Shown: in pieces, positions 1-8,382 of the stretch
How positions within the stretch are numbered: position 1 is the first letter of the stretch
Layout: each line of letters starts with the position of its first letter
NCBI RefSeq assembly: GCF_050789285.1
Contig: NZ_JBOUVX010000001.1
Span: 1,054,001 to 1,118,000 of the forward strand
Direction of reading: 5' to 3'
Origin: CAVPWP01 sp050789285
GTDB taxonomy: Bacteria > Pseudomonadota > Alphaproteobacteria > Rhodobacterales > Rhodobacteraceae
DNA: 64,000 nucleotides
The notes under the pieces: generated by a model
Databases searched by the model: none
Told to the model about the DNA's origin: nothing
What the model saw: only the letters and a program-made list of their open reading frames with translations
Translations under genes and position numbers: made by a program

Positions 1-616
1 CCCGGGCAAGTCGCTGGCCGAGGATATCGAGATCCACCGCGCGGTCCGCGCCGCCGTGGGCGACGACTTCCCGCTGATGTCCGACCCGGTGCAGCCCTAT
101 GCCTTCGACGAGGCGCTGCGGCTGGGGCGCGAGCTTGAGCGGCTGAACTTCCTCTGGCTGGAAGAACCGCTGCCGGACGAGGCGTTCGGCGCGCTGCGCG
201 AACTGACGCGCCGCCTCGACATTCCCGTGGTGGGGACCGAGGTGCTGGCCAAGCATCCCTATTCGGTGGCCGAATGCATCGCCACCCGCGTGGTCGACGC
301 CGTGCGCGCCGATCCAAGCTGGAGCGGGGGGGTGACCGGCACGCTCAAGACCGCGCGGCTTGCCGAGGCGTTCCACATGAATTGCGAACTGCACACCACG
401 ATCTTCCACCCGCTCGAGATGGTATCCCTTCACCTCGCGGGCGCGGTCCGGAACAACACCTATTTCGAAGTTCTCTGGCCGATCCAGACCTTCGCTTTCG
501 GGCTTGACCGGCCGCTGCCCGTCGAGAACGGCGTGGCGCACCTGCCGGATACGCCGGGGCTGGGCGCCGCGCTTGACTGGGACATGATCGACGATGCAAC
601 GATTGCGAGGGTCTGA
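1..616 (+). CDS. Mandelate racemase/enolase-superfamily sugar-acid dehydratase, C-terminal part
   Basis: The gene enters from the left edge, so only about the last 204 codons are visible and the start is missing. The frame is open from base 2. Visible residues fit the mandelate racemase subgroup of the enolase superfamily: a metal-ligand Glu in LEEPLP, a second Glu in GTEV, and the Asp (RADPSWSGG) and His (CELHTT) of the catalytic dyad. Such enzymes dehydrate sugar acids to 2-keto-3-deoxy acids. The SDR, FAH-family hydrolase and lactonase downstream make L-fuconate or a related 6-deoxy acid the likeliest substrate, but this is inferred from context. The next gene starts directly after the stop codon. 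Confidence 0.85.
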   Translation, partial: PGKSLAEDIEIHRAVRAAVGDDFPLMSDPVQPYAFDEALRLGRELERLNFLWLEEPLPDEAFGALRELTRRLDIPVVGTEVLAKHPYSVAECIATRVVDAVRADPSWSGGVTGTLKTARLAEAFHMNCELHTTIFHPLEMVSLHLAGAVRNNTYFEVLWPIQTFAFGLDRPLPVENGVAHLPDTPGLGAALDWDMIDDATIARV

Positions 617-925
617 ATGACCGATACGCGCCTTCTGCTGCTGTCCCCCGACGACAACGTCTTCGTCCTGCGCGGTGCCATCGACGCGGGCGAGACGGTC
701 GCGCTGGAGGCCGGGCAGGCCACGGTGCCGGTGCGCCTTGGCCTTGGCCACAAGATCGCCCGGCGCGCCATCGCGGCGGGCGAGAAGATCGTGAAGTACG
801 GCGCGCCCATCGGATCGGCCACGCAGGCGATCCCGGCCGGCGCCCATGTCCATCTGCACAACGTCAAAAGCGACTATACGCCGACCTACGCGCTGGAAGC
901 GACGTCCGAGGAGGTGCCGCGATGA
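617..925 (+). CDS. UxaA-family dehydratase, small SAF-domain subunit
   Basis: This 102-residue protein matches the N-terminal SAF domain of altronate/galactarate dehydratases, with a conserved GHKIARRAI stretch and a C-terminal GAHVHLHNV motif. In most UxaA enzymes this domain is fused to the large domain; here it is a separate subunit whose stop overlaps the start of the large-subunit gene by 4 bases. Split UxaA pairs include sulfolactate sulfo-lyase (SuyAB) as well as sugar-acid dehydratases. The surrounding sugar-acid genes favour a sugar-acid substrate, but the sequence alone does not decide it. Confidence 0.85.
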   Translation: MTDTRLLLLSPDDNVFVLRGAIDAGETVALEAGQATVPVRLGLGHKIARRAIAAGEKIVKYGAPIGSATQAIPAGAHVHLHNVKSDYTPTYALEATSEEVPR

Positions 926-2106
926 AGGGCTATCTGCGCAGCGACGGGCGCAAGGGCATCCGCAACCTTGTCGCCGTGGCCTATCTTGTGGAATGCGCCC
1001 ACCACGTCGCGCGACAGATCGTGGCGCCGCAGGGCGACGTTGCGCACCTGATCGGGTTTCCGGGTTGCTTTCCAAACCCTTACGCCCAGAAGATGATGGA
1101 GCGGCTCTGCACCCATCCGAACGTCGGCGGCGTCGTCCTTGTCTCGCTTGGCTGCGAAAGCTTCGACCGGCACGCCCTGTCGCAGGTCATCGCGGCCACG
1201 GGCCGCCCGGTCGAGACGCTGGTGATCCAGCGCGACGGCGGCACGCGCGCCACGATTCAGGCGGGGCGCGCGGCGGTGGCGCGGATCGCGGCGCAGATCG
1301 CTGAGGCGCCGACGGTGCCGATGGAGATCTCCGACCTGGTGGTCGGCACCGTCTGCGGCGGCTCGGACGGCACCAGCGGGATCACCGGCAACCCCGCCGT
1401 CGGCCGCGCCTTCGATCTTCTGGTCGAGGCCGGCGCGACCTGCATCTTCGAGGAGACGGGCGAACTGATCGGCTGCGAGGGCATCATGGCCGGGCGCGCC
1501 GTGACGCCCGAGCTTGGGCAGGCGATCCGCGCCTCGGTCGACAAGGCCGCGGCCTATTACGCCACGCTGGGCTACGGCAGCTTCGCGGCGGGCAACGCCG
1601 AGGGCGGGCTGACCACGATCGAGGAAAAGTCGCTGGGCGCCTATGCCAAGTCCGGCCAGTCGCGGATCTCGGGACTGATCAAGCCCGGCGACATCCCGCC
1701 CAAGGGCGGGCTTTACCTCATGGACGTGGTGCCCGACGGCGAGGTGCGCTTCGGCTTTCCGAACATCTCGGACAATGCCGAGATCGTCGAGATGATGGCC
1801 TCGGGCGCGCATCTGACGCTGTTCGTCACCGGGCGCGGATCGGTCGTGGGCTCGGCGCTGGCGCCGGTCATCAAGATCGCCGCGAACCCGCACATGTACG
1901 ACCGCCTGCGCGAGGACATGGACGTGAACGCCGGCCGCATCATCAGCGAGGGCGCGACCGTGGACGAGGTCGGACGCGAGATCGTGGACCTTGTCGCAGG
2001 CGTCGCCGCCGGCGCGCGCACGAAATCCGAGGATCTCGGCCACACCGAGTTCATCCTGACCTACAAGAGCTTCGAACCGATCGGGCCGGCCTGTCTGCCG
2101 GTCTGA
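922..2106 (+). CDS. UxaA-family dehydratase, large subunit
   Basis: This 394-residue protein corresponds to the catalytic part of altronate/galactarate dehydratases, which are iron-dependent and remove water from sugar acids. The DGRKGIRNL opening, the FPGC and LGCE cysteine motifs and the GTVCGGSDGTSGI and TGRGS segments are typical of the family. The ATG overlaps the end of the small-subunit gene (ATGA), indicating translational coupling. Together with the enolase-superfamily enzyme upstream, the operon encodes two unrelated dehydratases, so it may handle two sugar acids. SuyB-like sulfolactate lyase is the main alternative. Confidence 0.85.
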   Translation: MKGYLRSDGRKGIRNLVAVAYLVECAHHVARQIVAPQGDVAHLIGFPGCFPNPYAQKMMERLCTHPNVGGVVLVSLGCESFDRHALSQVIAATGRPVETLVIQRDGGTRATIQAGRAAVARIAAQIAEAPTVPMEISDLVVGTVCGGSDGTSGITGNPAVGRAFDLLVEAGATCIFEETGELIGCEGIMAGRAVTPELGQAIRASVDKAAAYYATLGYGSFAAGNAEGGLTTIEEKSLGAYAKSGQSRISGLIKPGDIPPKGGLYLMDVVPDGEVRFGFPNISDNAEIVEMMASGAHLTLFVTGRGSVVGSALAPVIKIAANPHMYDRLREDMDVNAGRIISEGATVDEVGREIVDLVAGVAAGARTKSEDLGHTEFILTYKSFEPIGPACLPV

Positions 2107-2125
2107 GACACGCAAGGGACACACA

Positions 2126-2857
2126 ATGGGACGACTGGACGGCAAGACCTGCCTCGTGACGGCGGCGGCGCAGGGGATCGGGCGGGCCTCGGCGCTGGCG
2201 ATGGCGGCCGAGGGCGCGCGGGTGATCGCGACCGACGTGAATGAAGCCGCGCTGGCGGGCCTTGAGGGGTGCCAGACGCGGCGGCTCGACGTGCGCGACG
2301 GCGCCGCGATCGCCGCGCTGGCCGCCGAGATCGGCGCACCGGACGCGCTGTTCAACTGCGCGGGCTTCGTGGCGCACGGCACGATCCTTGACTGCGACGA
2401 GGCGCAGTGGGCCTTCTCGGTCGATTTGAACGTCACCGCGATGTACCGGATGATCCGCGCCTTCCTGCCGGCCATGATCGCCAACGGCGGCGGCTCGATC
2501 ATCAACATGTCCTCGGTCGCCTCGTCGATCATCGCCGCGCCGAACCGCTTCGTCTACGGCGCGACCAAGGCGGCCGTCATCGGCCTGACCAAGTCGGTCG
2601 CGGCCGATTTCGTAGGGCAGGGCATCCGCTGCAACGCGATCTGCCCGGGCACCGTGGAATCGCCTTCGCTCGAGGACAGGCTCAAGGCCACGGGCGACTA
2701 TGCCGCCGCCCGCGCCGCCTTCACCGCGCGCCAGCCGATGGGCCGGATCGCCCGCGCCGACGAGATCGCGGCGCTTGTGGTCTATCTTGCCTCGGACGAA
2801 TCTTCCTATACGACCGGGGCCGCGCATGTCATCGACGGCGGCTGGTCGAATGTCTGA
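2126..2857 (+). CDS. SDR oxidoreductase, 2-keto-3-deoxy-L-fuconate dehydrogenase-like
   Basis: This 243-residue classical short-chain dehydrogenase has a cofactor motif in the variant form TAAAQGIG (residues 12-19), an NCAG motif near residue 73, a catalytic Ser in MSSVAS and the YGATK active-site motif. The sequence strongly resembles the DHRS6/BDH2 group, whose bacterial members include 2-keto-3-deoxy-L-fuconate dehydrogenase. The product would be a 2,4-diketo-3-deoxy acid, the substrate expected for the FAH-family hydrolase encoded next. An acidic residue (ATDVN) at the end of strand 2 suggests NAD rather than NADP. Confidence 0.85.
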   Translation: MGRLDGKTCLVTAAAQGIGRASALAMAAEGARVIATDVNEAALAGLEGCQTRRLDVRDGAAIAALAAEIGAPDALFNCAGFVAHGTILDCDEAQWAFSVDLNVTAMYRMIRAFLPAMIANGGGSIINMSSVASSIIAAPNRFVYGATKAAVIGLTKSVAADFVGQGIRCNAICPGTVESPSLEDRLKATGDYAAARAAFTARQPMGRIARADEIAALVVYLASDESSYTTGAAHVIDGGWSNV

Positions 2858-2872
2858 ACGAGGGAGAACACG

Positions 2873-3733
2873 ATGAAACTGATCCGCTTCGGCGAACCCG
2901 GCGCCGAGAGACCCGGCCTGATCGATGCCCAGGGCGTCGCCCGGGACCTGGGCGGCGTCGTCCCCGACATCGCCGGTGCCGTGCTGTCGGACGCGGGGCT
3001 TGCCGCGCTGCGCAAGATCGATCCGGCAGGCCTGCCGAAGGTGCCCGAGGGCGCGCGGCTTGGTCCCTGCGTGGCGGGGACGACGAAGTTCATCTGCATC
3101 GGGCTCAACTATTCCGACCATGCCGCGGAATCCGGCATGGAGGTGCCGAAGGAGCCGATCCTCTTCATGAAGGCCAACAGCGCCATCTGCGGGCCCGACG
3201 ACCCGATCATCGTGCCGAAGGGATCGCAGAAGACCGACTGGGAGGTCGAGTTGGCCGTGATCATCGGCACGCGCGCCAAATACGTCTCCGAGGCGGAGGC
3301 GCTGAACCACGTCGCCGGCTACGCGGTGACGAACGACGTGTCCGAGCGTGAATTCCAGATCGAACGCGCCGGCCAGTGGACCAAGGGCAAGAGCTGCGAC
3401 AACTTCGGGCAGATCGGCCCCTGGCTTGTGACCCGCGACGAGGTCGCCGATCCGCAGGACCTGCCGATGTGGCTGACCGTCAACGGCGAGACGATGCAGA
3501 AGGGGTCGACCCGGACCATGGTCTATGGGGTCGCGCATCTGGTCAGCTACATCAGCCAGTTCATGACCCTGCACCCGGGCGACGTGATCTCGACCGGGAC
3601 GCCGCCGGGCGTGGGGCTGGGCATGAAGCCGCCGCGCTATCTCAAGGCCGGTGACGTGGTCGAGCTTGGCATCGAAGGCCTTGGCCGGCAGCGGCAGGAG
3701 GTCATCGCCGACCCCGAGGGAGGACCCGCATGA
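2873..3733 (+). CDS. Fumarylacetoacetate hydrolase-family protein, 2,4-diketo-3-deoxy-L-fuconate hydrolase-like
   Basis: This 286-residue cytoplasmic FAH-family enzyme starts 15 bases after the SDR gene, behind a GAGGGAGA ribosome-binding site. Visible metal-site features are the WEVELAVIIG stretch with two Glu ligands, the NDVSEREFQ Asp, and the family segment KGKSCDNFGQIGP. Within an L-fuconate-type pathway the enzyme would cleave the 2,4-diketo-3-deoxy acid to pyruvate and L-lactate. It could also be annotated as a ureidoglycolate lyase, but no purine genes are nearby. It overlaps the lactonase gene by 4 bases. Confidence 0.85.
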   Translation: MKLIRFGEPGAERPGLIDAQGVARDLGGVVPDIAGAVLSDAGLAALRKIDPAGLPKVPEGARLGPCVAGTTKFICIGLNYSDHAAESGMEVPKEPILFMKANSAICGPDDPIIVPKGSQKTDWEVELAVIIGTRAKYVSEAEALNHVAGYAVTNDVSEREFQIERAGQWTKGKSCDNFGQIGPWLVTRDEVADPQDLPMWLTVNGETMQKGSTRTMVYGVAHLVSYISQFMTLHPGDVISTGTPPGVGLGMKPPRYLKAGDVVELGIEGLGRQRQEVIADPEGGPA

Positions 3734-4578
3734 TCGAACTGATCGATACCCACCAGCATCTCGTCTATCCCGAGGTCGCGGGCTATGGCTGGACAAGCGG
3801 CATCCCCGCGCTGGAAGGGCAGGCCTTCACGCTGGAGGATTACCAGGCGCTGACCGCGGGCCTTGGGATCGGCGGCAGTCTCTTCATGGAGACGGCCGTG
3901 GACGAGGGCGACATCCGTGTCGAGACGGCCCATGTCGCGGCCCTTGCGCGCGACCCGGCCAGCGGCATCCGCGGCCTCATCGTTTCGGCCCGGCCGGAAG
4001 AGGACGACTGCTTCGCCGAGTGGCTGGACGAGGCGGTGGAGATGGGCGCGGTGGGTGTCCGGCGCGTGCTGCACGTGGTCGACGACGCGTTGTCCACCTC
4101 GGACGTGTTCCGCGCCAACGTGCGCCGGATCGGCGCGGCGGGGCTGGCCTTCGACATTTGCGTTCTGGCGCGCCAGCTTCCGCTGGCGGTCGAGCTTGCG
4201 AAGGCCTGCCCGGACACGCGGCTTGTCCTCGACCATTGCGGCGTGCCCGACATCGCGGGCGGCGGCCTCGATCCCTGGCGCGACGTCATCTCGGCGCTGG
4301 CCGAACTGCCGAACGTCACCTGCAAGCTGTCGGGCCTTCCGGCCTATTGCGCGCCCGGCGCCGCCACCTACGAAGCGATCGAGCCCTACGTCGCGCATGT
4401 CCTTGACCGGTTCGGTCCGGCGCGAATGCTGTGGGGCAGCGACTGGCCGGTGGTGAACCTTGCGCGCGGCGTGCAGGACTGGATCGCGGCGACGCGGCGC
4501 ATCCTGGACGGCCTGTCGCAGGACGAGGCCTGCGCCATCGCCAACGGCACCGCGACCAGCGTCTATCGGCTGGGCTGA
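3730..4578 (+). CDS. Amidohydrolase-superfamily lactonase, L-fuconolactonase-like
   Basis: This 282-residue COG3618-type amidohydrolase shows the N-terminal metal motif DTHQHL, an LDHCGVPD segment and the C-terminal GSDWPV Asp motif. Family members hydrolyse sugar lactones such as L-fuconolactone or L-rhamnonolactone to the open acid, the step before the dehydratase encoded upstream. The gene overlaps the FAH gene by 4 bases and is therefore part of the same transcript. An outright 2-pyrone or aromatic-acid hydrolase role is possible for the superfamily, but it does not fit the neighbours. Confidence 0.83.
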   Translation: MIELIDTHQHLVYPEVAGYGWTSGIPALEGQAFTLEDYQALTAGLGIGGSLFMETAVDEGDIRVETAHVAALARDPASGIRGLIVSARPEEDDCFAEWLDEAVEMGAVGVRRVLHVVDDALSTSDVFRANVRRIGAAGLAFDICVLARQLPLAVELAKACPDTRLVLDHCGVPDIAGGGLDPWRDVISALAELPNVTCKLSGLPAYCAPGAATYEAIEPYVAHVLDRFGPARMLWGSDWPVVNLARGVQDWIAATRRILDGLSQDEACAIANGTATSVYRLG

Positions 4579-4673
4579 TTGGTGCGGGCAGGGGCGCGGG
4601 GGATTGCGGTCGGCCGCGCGGGTCGTGTAGGCGCAATGCGGGAACGCGAGGGCAGGGCGCAAGAGGGCATGGC

Positions 4674-4985
4674 ATGATCCGGCATCTGGTTGCGCTGAGG
4701 TTCCCTGCGTGCACGCCAGCGGCGGCGAAGGCCGCGCTGATGCAGGATCTGTCTGGCCTGTCGGACCGGATCGACGGCATCCTCGACTTCCAGGTCCGCG
4801 CCAACCTCAGCCCCGAGGACGCCATGGTGCGCGGCTTTCGCGACCTGTTCTGGTTCGATTTCCGGGATGCCGCCGCGCGCGACGCCTATCTGTCCGATCC
4901 CGGACACCGCGCCATCGGCGCGCGCCTGGTGGCGGCGCTTGACGGTGGTGCGGACGGGGTCCTTGTCTGCGATTTCGCGCCATGA
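4674..4985 (+). CDS. Dabb-domain (stress-responsive alpha/beta-barrel) protein
   Basis: This 103-residue protein starts MIRHLVALRF and carries the dimeric alpha/beta-barrel pattern of Dabb proteins, including DLFWFDF and the helix segment RDAYLSDPGHRAI. The ATG at 4674 was chosen because all conserved sequence follows it and an AAGAGGG site precedes it; the longer upstream frame has no protein-like character. It ends with a 4-base overlap into the glycerate kinase gene. Its reaction is unknown. Small Dabb proteins often accompany sugar or aromatic catabolic genes. Confidence 0.8.
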   Translation: MIRHLVALRFPACTPAAAKAALMQDLSGLSDRIDGILDFQVRANLSPEDAMVRGFRDLFWFDFRDAAARDAYLSDPGHRAIGARLVAALDGGADGVLVCDFAP

Positions 4986-6286
4986 CCGACACACCGATCG
5001 ACCCCGCCGACCGCGCCTTCCTGACCGGCCTCTTCGATGCCGCCGTCGCCGCCGCTGACCCCAGGACGGCGCTTGCGCGGGCCTTGCCCAAGCGTCCGCG
5101 CGGTCGCACCGTGGTGATCGGCGCGGGCAAGGGGGCGGCGCAGATGGCGGCCGCCTTCGAGGATCTCTGGGGCGACCCGGTCGAGGGGGTGGTCGTCACC
5201 CGCTATGGCTATGGCGCCCCCTGCCGCCACATCCGGGTGATCGAGGCCGCGCATCCCGTCCCCGACGCGGCGGGGCTTCAGGCCTCGGCCGCGCTGCTGG
5301 CGGCGGTGGCGGGGCTTGGGCCGGACGATCTGGTGGTGGCGCTGATCTGCGGCGGAGGCTCGGCGCTTCTGCCGGCGCCGCCCGCGGGTCTGACGCTCGA
5401 GGACGAGGCGGCGCTGAACCGCGCGCTGCTGCGCTCGGGCGCGCCGATCTCGGCGATGAACGCGATCCGCAAGCAGGCAAGCCGCATCAAGGGCGGCCGG
5501 CTGGCGGCCGCCGCCCATCCCGCGCGCGTGGTCAGCCTTGTGGTCTCGGACGTGCCGGGGGATGACCCGGCCGAGGTCGCCTCGGGCCCGACGGTGCCAA
5601 GCGTCACCGATCGCGCCCATGCGCTGCGTCTGGTCGGGGCCTATCGCATCGACCTGCCGGCCGCCCTTCGCCGCCACCTCGAGACCGCGCCCGAGGATGC
5701 GCCGCACCCCGGCGACGCGGCCTTCGCACGCGACGAGGTGCGGGTCATCGCCTCGTCTTCCCTGTCGCTCGAGGCGGCGGCGGCCGCTGCGAAGGCCGCG
5801 GGCATCGACGCGGTGATCCTGTCGGACGCGATCGAGGGCGAGGCACGGGACGTGGGCCTTGTCCACGCCGCCATCGCTGCCGAGGTGCGGCTGCGCGCGC
5901 GTCCCTTCGCGCCGCCGGTCGTGATCCTGTCGGGCGGGGAAACCACCGTGACGATCACCGGCGCGGGTGGCAAGGGCGGGCGCAACACCGAGTTCCTGCT
6001 GTCCTTCGCCCGGGCCATCGAGGGGCGCGGGGGCGCTTCCGGGGCCGGGCAGGGCAGCCTTGTGGCGCTTGCCGCGGATACCGATGGGATCGACGGGTCC
6101 GAGGACAACGCCGGCGCCTTCGCCGACGGGCGGACCGCGGCGCGTCTGCGCGCCCGCGGCCTCGACCCCGCCGCGCTGCTGGCCGCCCATGACGCGTGGA
6201 GCGCCTTCGACGCGCTGGGCGATCTCTTCGTGCCGGGTCCCACGGGCACCAACGTCAACGACTTCCGCGCGATCCTGATCCGGTGA
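4982..6286 (+). CDS. Glycerate 2-kinase/hydroxypyruvate reductase (MOFRL family)
   Basis: This 434-residue protein has an N-terminal nucleotide-binding domain (GAGKGAAQMAAAFE, ICGGGSALLP) and a C-terminal MOFRL domain with GGETTVTITG, KGGRNTEFLL and DTDGIDGSEDNAGA. The family comprises glycerate 2-kinases (GarK2/TtuD type), older annotations calling them hydroxypyruvate reductase. It would phosphorylate glycerate arising from sugar-acid or tartronate-semialdehyde metabolism, linking the operon to glycolysis. The start overlaps the Dabb gene by 4 bases. Confidence 0.88.
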   Translation: MTDTPIDPADRAFLTGLFDAAVAAADPRTALARALPKRPRGRTVVIGAGKGAAQMAAAFEDLWGDPVEGVVVTRYGYGAPCRHIRVIEAAHPVPDAAGLQASAALLAAVAGLGPDDLVVALICGGGSALLPAPPAGLTLEDEAALNRALLRSGAPISAMNAIRKQASRIKGGRLAAAAHPARVVSLVVSDVPGDDPAEVASGPTVPSVTDRAHALRLVGAYRIDLPAALRRHLETAPEDAPHPGDAAFARDEVRVIASSSLSLEAAAAAAKAAGIDAVILSDAIEGEARDVGLVHAAIAAEVRLRARPFAPPVVILSGGETTVTITGAGGKGGRNTEFLLSFARAIEGRGGASGAGQGSLVALAADTDGIDGSEDNAGAFADGRTAARLRARGLDPAALLAAHDAWSAFDALGDLFVPGPTGTNVNDFRAILIR

Positions 6287-6406
6287 TCGGGGGCGCGGAG
6301 TGCCTGTGCGGCGGTCGCGCCGGGTGGCGCGCGGGCGATCCGCCCGCTAGGCTGCCGCGACCGGGTCGTTCGGCCCCCTGACTTTTCCCAATCCTGACGG
6401 TGCCCG

Positions 6407-7252
6407 ATGCGCAACTTCTCGAACGATCATTCCGCCCTTGCCCTGAACACGGCCACGCTGGGCCACAACCTTGACGGCCGCGGCGCCGGCTGGTCGCCCG
6501 AACAGGTGATCGACGCCTGCGCGGCGCGCGGCATGGCCGGGATCGTGTTCTGGCGGCGCGAGATCGGCCCCCGCGCCGTCGAGATCGGCGAGCGGGTGCG
6601 CGCGGCCGGGATGGAGGTGGTGGGCCTGTGCCGCACGCCCTACATCGTGGGCGCGGAGGCGCCGCGCGATCTGGACGAGGCGCGCGCCTCGATCGACATG
6701 GCCGCGGGGCTGGGCACCTCGATCCTGACCATCGTCAGCGGCGGGACCGAGCCGGGGACGAAGGGCGTCCTCGAAAGCCAGAAGATCCTGGCCGACCGAC
6801 TTGCGTCGCTGGCCCCCTATGCCGCCGAGCGCGGGGTCAAGCTGGCGCTTGAGCCGCTAAACCCGATGTTCGGCGGCAACCGCACCGTGCTGATGACCGT
6901 GCGCGACGCGCTGCGGGTCTGCGAAATGGTGGGTGCGCCGAACCTGGGCGTGGCCGTCGACGTCTACCATGTCTGGTGGGACGCCGACCTGCGCGACAGC
7001 TGCGCCAGGGCCGGCGACCGTATTCTTGGCTATCACCTGTGCGACTGGCTCGAGACGACGCGGGACATGCTGCTGGACCGCGGCATGATGGGCGACGGGG
7101 TGGCCGACCTCAAGGCGATCCGCGCCGCGGTCGAGGATGCGGGCTATGCCGGGGCCTGCGAGGTCGAGATCTTCTCGGCCGCCGACTGGTGGATGCGCGA
7201 TCCCGCCGAGGTGCTGGACGTCATGGTCGAGCGGTTCCGCGCGGTCTGCTGA
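6407..7252 (+). CDS. Sugar phosphate isomerase/epimerase-like TIM-barrel protein
   Basis: This 281-residue protein belongs to the xylose-isomerase-like TIM-barrel (AP endonuclease family 2) superfamily. Likely metal ligands are visible as Glu in ALEPLNPM, Asp/His in AVDVYHVWWD, His in GYHLCDW and Glu in CEVEIFS. It is separated from the kinase gene by 120 bases and may have its own promoter. The position after a sugar-acid operon suggests isomerisation or epimerisation of a related sugar or inositol-type compound, but the substrate cannot be read from sequence. Confidence 0.8.
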   Translation: MRNFSNDHSALALNTATLGHNLDGRGAGWSPEQVIDACAARGMAGIVFWRREIGPRAVEIGERVRAAGMEVVGLCRTPYIVGAEAPRDLDEARASIDMAAGLGTSILTIVSGGTEPGTKGVLESQKILADRLASLAPYAAERGVKLALEPLNPMFGGNRTVLMTVRDALRVCEMVGAPNLGVAVDVYHVWWDADLRDSCARAGDRILGYHLCDWLETTRDMLLDRGMMGDGVADLKAIRAAVEDAGYAGACEVEIFSAADWWMRDPAEVLDVMVERFRAVC

Positions 7253-7280
7253 TGCCCTTCGCGCTGCGCCGCGCCCCCGT

Positions 7281-7724
7281 TCAGGGGTGGTCGCGCTCGA
7301 AGGCCCGGCAATCGAGGCCAAGCGTGTCCAGCCCCGCCGACAGGTGGTCGGACAGAAGCGGTGTCCCCATCAGATACTCTGCCGTGTGCCCGGTGTGTTC
7401 GCTTTCGGCGGTCGCGCGGTAGTCGTCCCATTCCGCCAGGTCCGCGCCTTCGCGGCCCAGCCACATGAGCGTGACAAGGTCGATCTGCCCGTCGTCGGAC
7501 AGGTCCGAGATGGCCGCGACCAGTTCCTCGAAGACCGGGTCCGAGGGGCGGTCCTCGAGAACCGCTGCGGGCATGTCGTCCTCGTCGAGGGCGTCGGCGT
7601 CGGGGTCGCTCTGGGCGGTCTTGACGTCGAACTCGCGGGCGCGCGCGATGATGCGGCAGATCGTGTCAAGGTCGACGGAAAGCTCGGGCAGGTCGGTCTC
7701 GGTCTCGGTGTCGGTCTCGGGCAT
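7281..7724 (-). CDS. DUF3775 domain protein
   Basis: This 147-residue, strongly acidic protein contains a DUF3775-like core: LSVDLDTICRIIARAREFDVK near the N-terminus and a C-terminal region LVTLMWLGREGADLAEW followed by HTAEYLMGTPLLSDHLSAGL. The first ten residues are a Glu/Thr repeat. The function of DUF3775 is unknown. The gene is convergent with the isomerase gene and divergent from the host-attachment-like gene; the shared upstream region has two FNR-like palindromes, so low-oxygen control is plausible. Confidence 0.75.
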   Translation of the reverse strand: MPETDTETETDLPELSVDLDTICRIIARAREFDVKTAQSDPDADALDEDDMPAAVLEDRPSDPVFEELVAAISDLSDDGQIDLVTLMWLGREGADLAEWDDYRATAESEHTGHTAEYLMGTPLLSDHLSAGLDTLGLDCRAFERDHP

Positions 7725-7778
7725 GGCTGTGCTCCTGCGCGGGGTGCCCCTGACTTGCGCGGGGGGCGGCGTGCGTCA

Positions 7779-7792
7779 TTGACCGGCGTCAA
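7779..7792. promoter_or_regulatory. FNR-like box TTGACCGGCGTCAA
   Basis: A perfect TTGAC-N4-GTCAA palindrome between divergent genes, 55 bases upstream of the DUF3775 start codon. The half-sites fit the Crp/Fnr-family FNR/Dnr consensus TTGAT-N4-ATCAA. The regulators encoded at 11313-12158 and 12429-13184 are local candidates for binding. Confidence 0.65.
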
Positions 7793-7814
7793 GGGCGGCC
7801 ATGGGTCGAATGGC

Positions 7815-7828
7815 TTGACGGTGGTCAA
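7815..7828. promoter_or_regulatory. FNR-like box TTGACGGTGGTCAA
   Basis: A second TTGAC-N4-GTCAA palindrome, centred 36 bases from the first and about 88 bases upstream of the host-attachment-like gene. Its orientation-neutral symmetry means it could serve either divergent promoter. Two such sites in one short intergenic region are unlikely by chance. Confidence 0.65.
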
Positions 7829-7916
7829 TGAAAGATCGGCCCGCCGCGCGAGGATGGAGCCGATCCCGATACGCAAGGATGTCGGGCGTCCCGATCATGA
7901 GGAAGGCCGATCTGCG

Positions 7917-8375
7917 ATGGACAAGAAACACACCTGGGCGCTGGTCATGAACGCGACGGTCGCGCGGATCCTGCGGGGGTTTGCCGATGGCGATTTCGTG
8001 CCGCCCCCGGAACTGGTGCTGAAGACCGAACACCGGAACCTCAAGGAGATCATGGCCGACAAGCGCGGCCGAAGCTTTCAATCCACCGCCGACGGACGAC
8101 GCTCGGCGATGGAATATGCCTCGGACCCGCTGCACGACGACGTCGTGGCCTTCGCGCGCAAGGCCGTGGAGTTGCTGAATTCCCATGTGCTGGCCGGCGA
8201 TTTCACCGCGCTTGCGATCATCGCCGACCCCAAGGTGCTTGGCATCCTGCGCGAGGAGCTGCCCGAGCGTCTGCGCAAGCGCAGCATCCTCGAGGTGCCC
8301 AAGAACCTTCTCCACTTGTCCGAGGCCGATCTTTCGGACGCCGTCGAGGCGGAATTGCGGGCGGTCGGGACCTGA
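7917..8375 (+). CDS. Host attachment family protein
   Basis: This 152-residue cytoplasmic protein resembles the 'host attachment' family named after Agrobacterium proteins: WALVMNATVARILRG at the N-terminus, RGRSFQSTADGRRSAMEYASDP in the middle and LAIIADPKVLGILR near residue 100. The fold is related to release-factor-1/Pelota-like (baeRF) domains, so a ribosome-linked role has been suggested for relatives. The ATG at 7917 was chosen because the family begins here; the longer frame upstream is a shadow. Two FNR-like boxes lie upstream. Confidence 0.8.
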   Translation: MDKKHTWALVMNATVARILRGFADGDFVPPPELVLKTEHRNLKEIMADKRGRSFQSTADGRRSAMEYASDPLHDDVVAFARKAVELLNSHVLAGDFTALAIIADPKVLGILREELPERLRKRSILEVPKNLLHLSEADLSDAVEAELRAVGT

Positions 8376-8382
8376 TCGGGGT

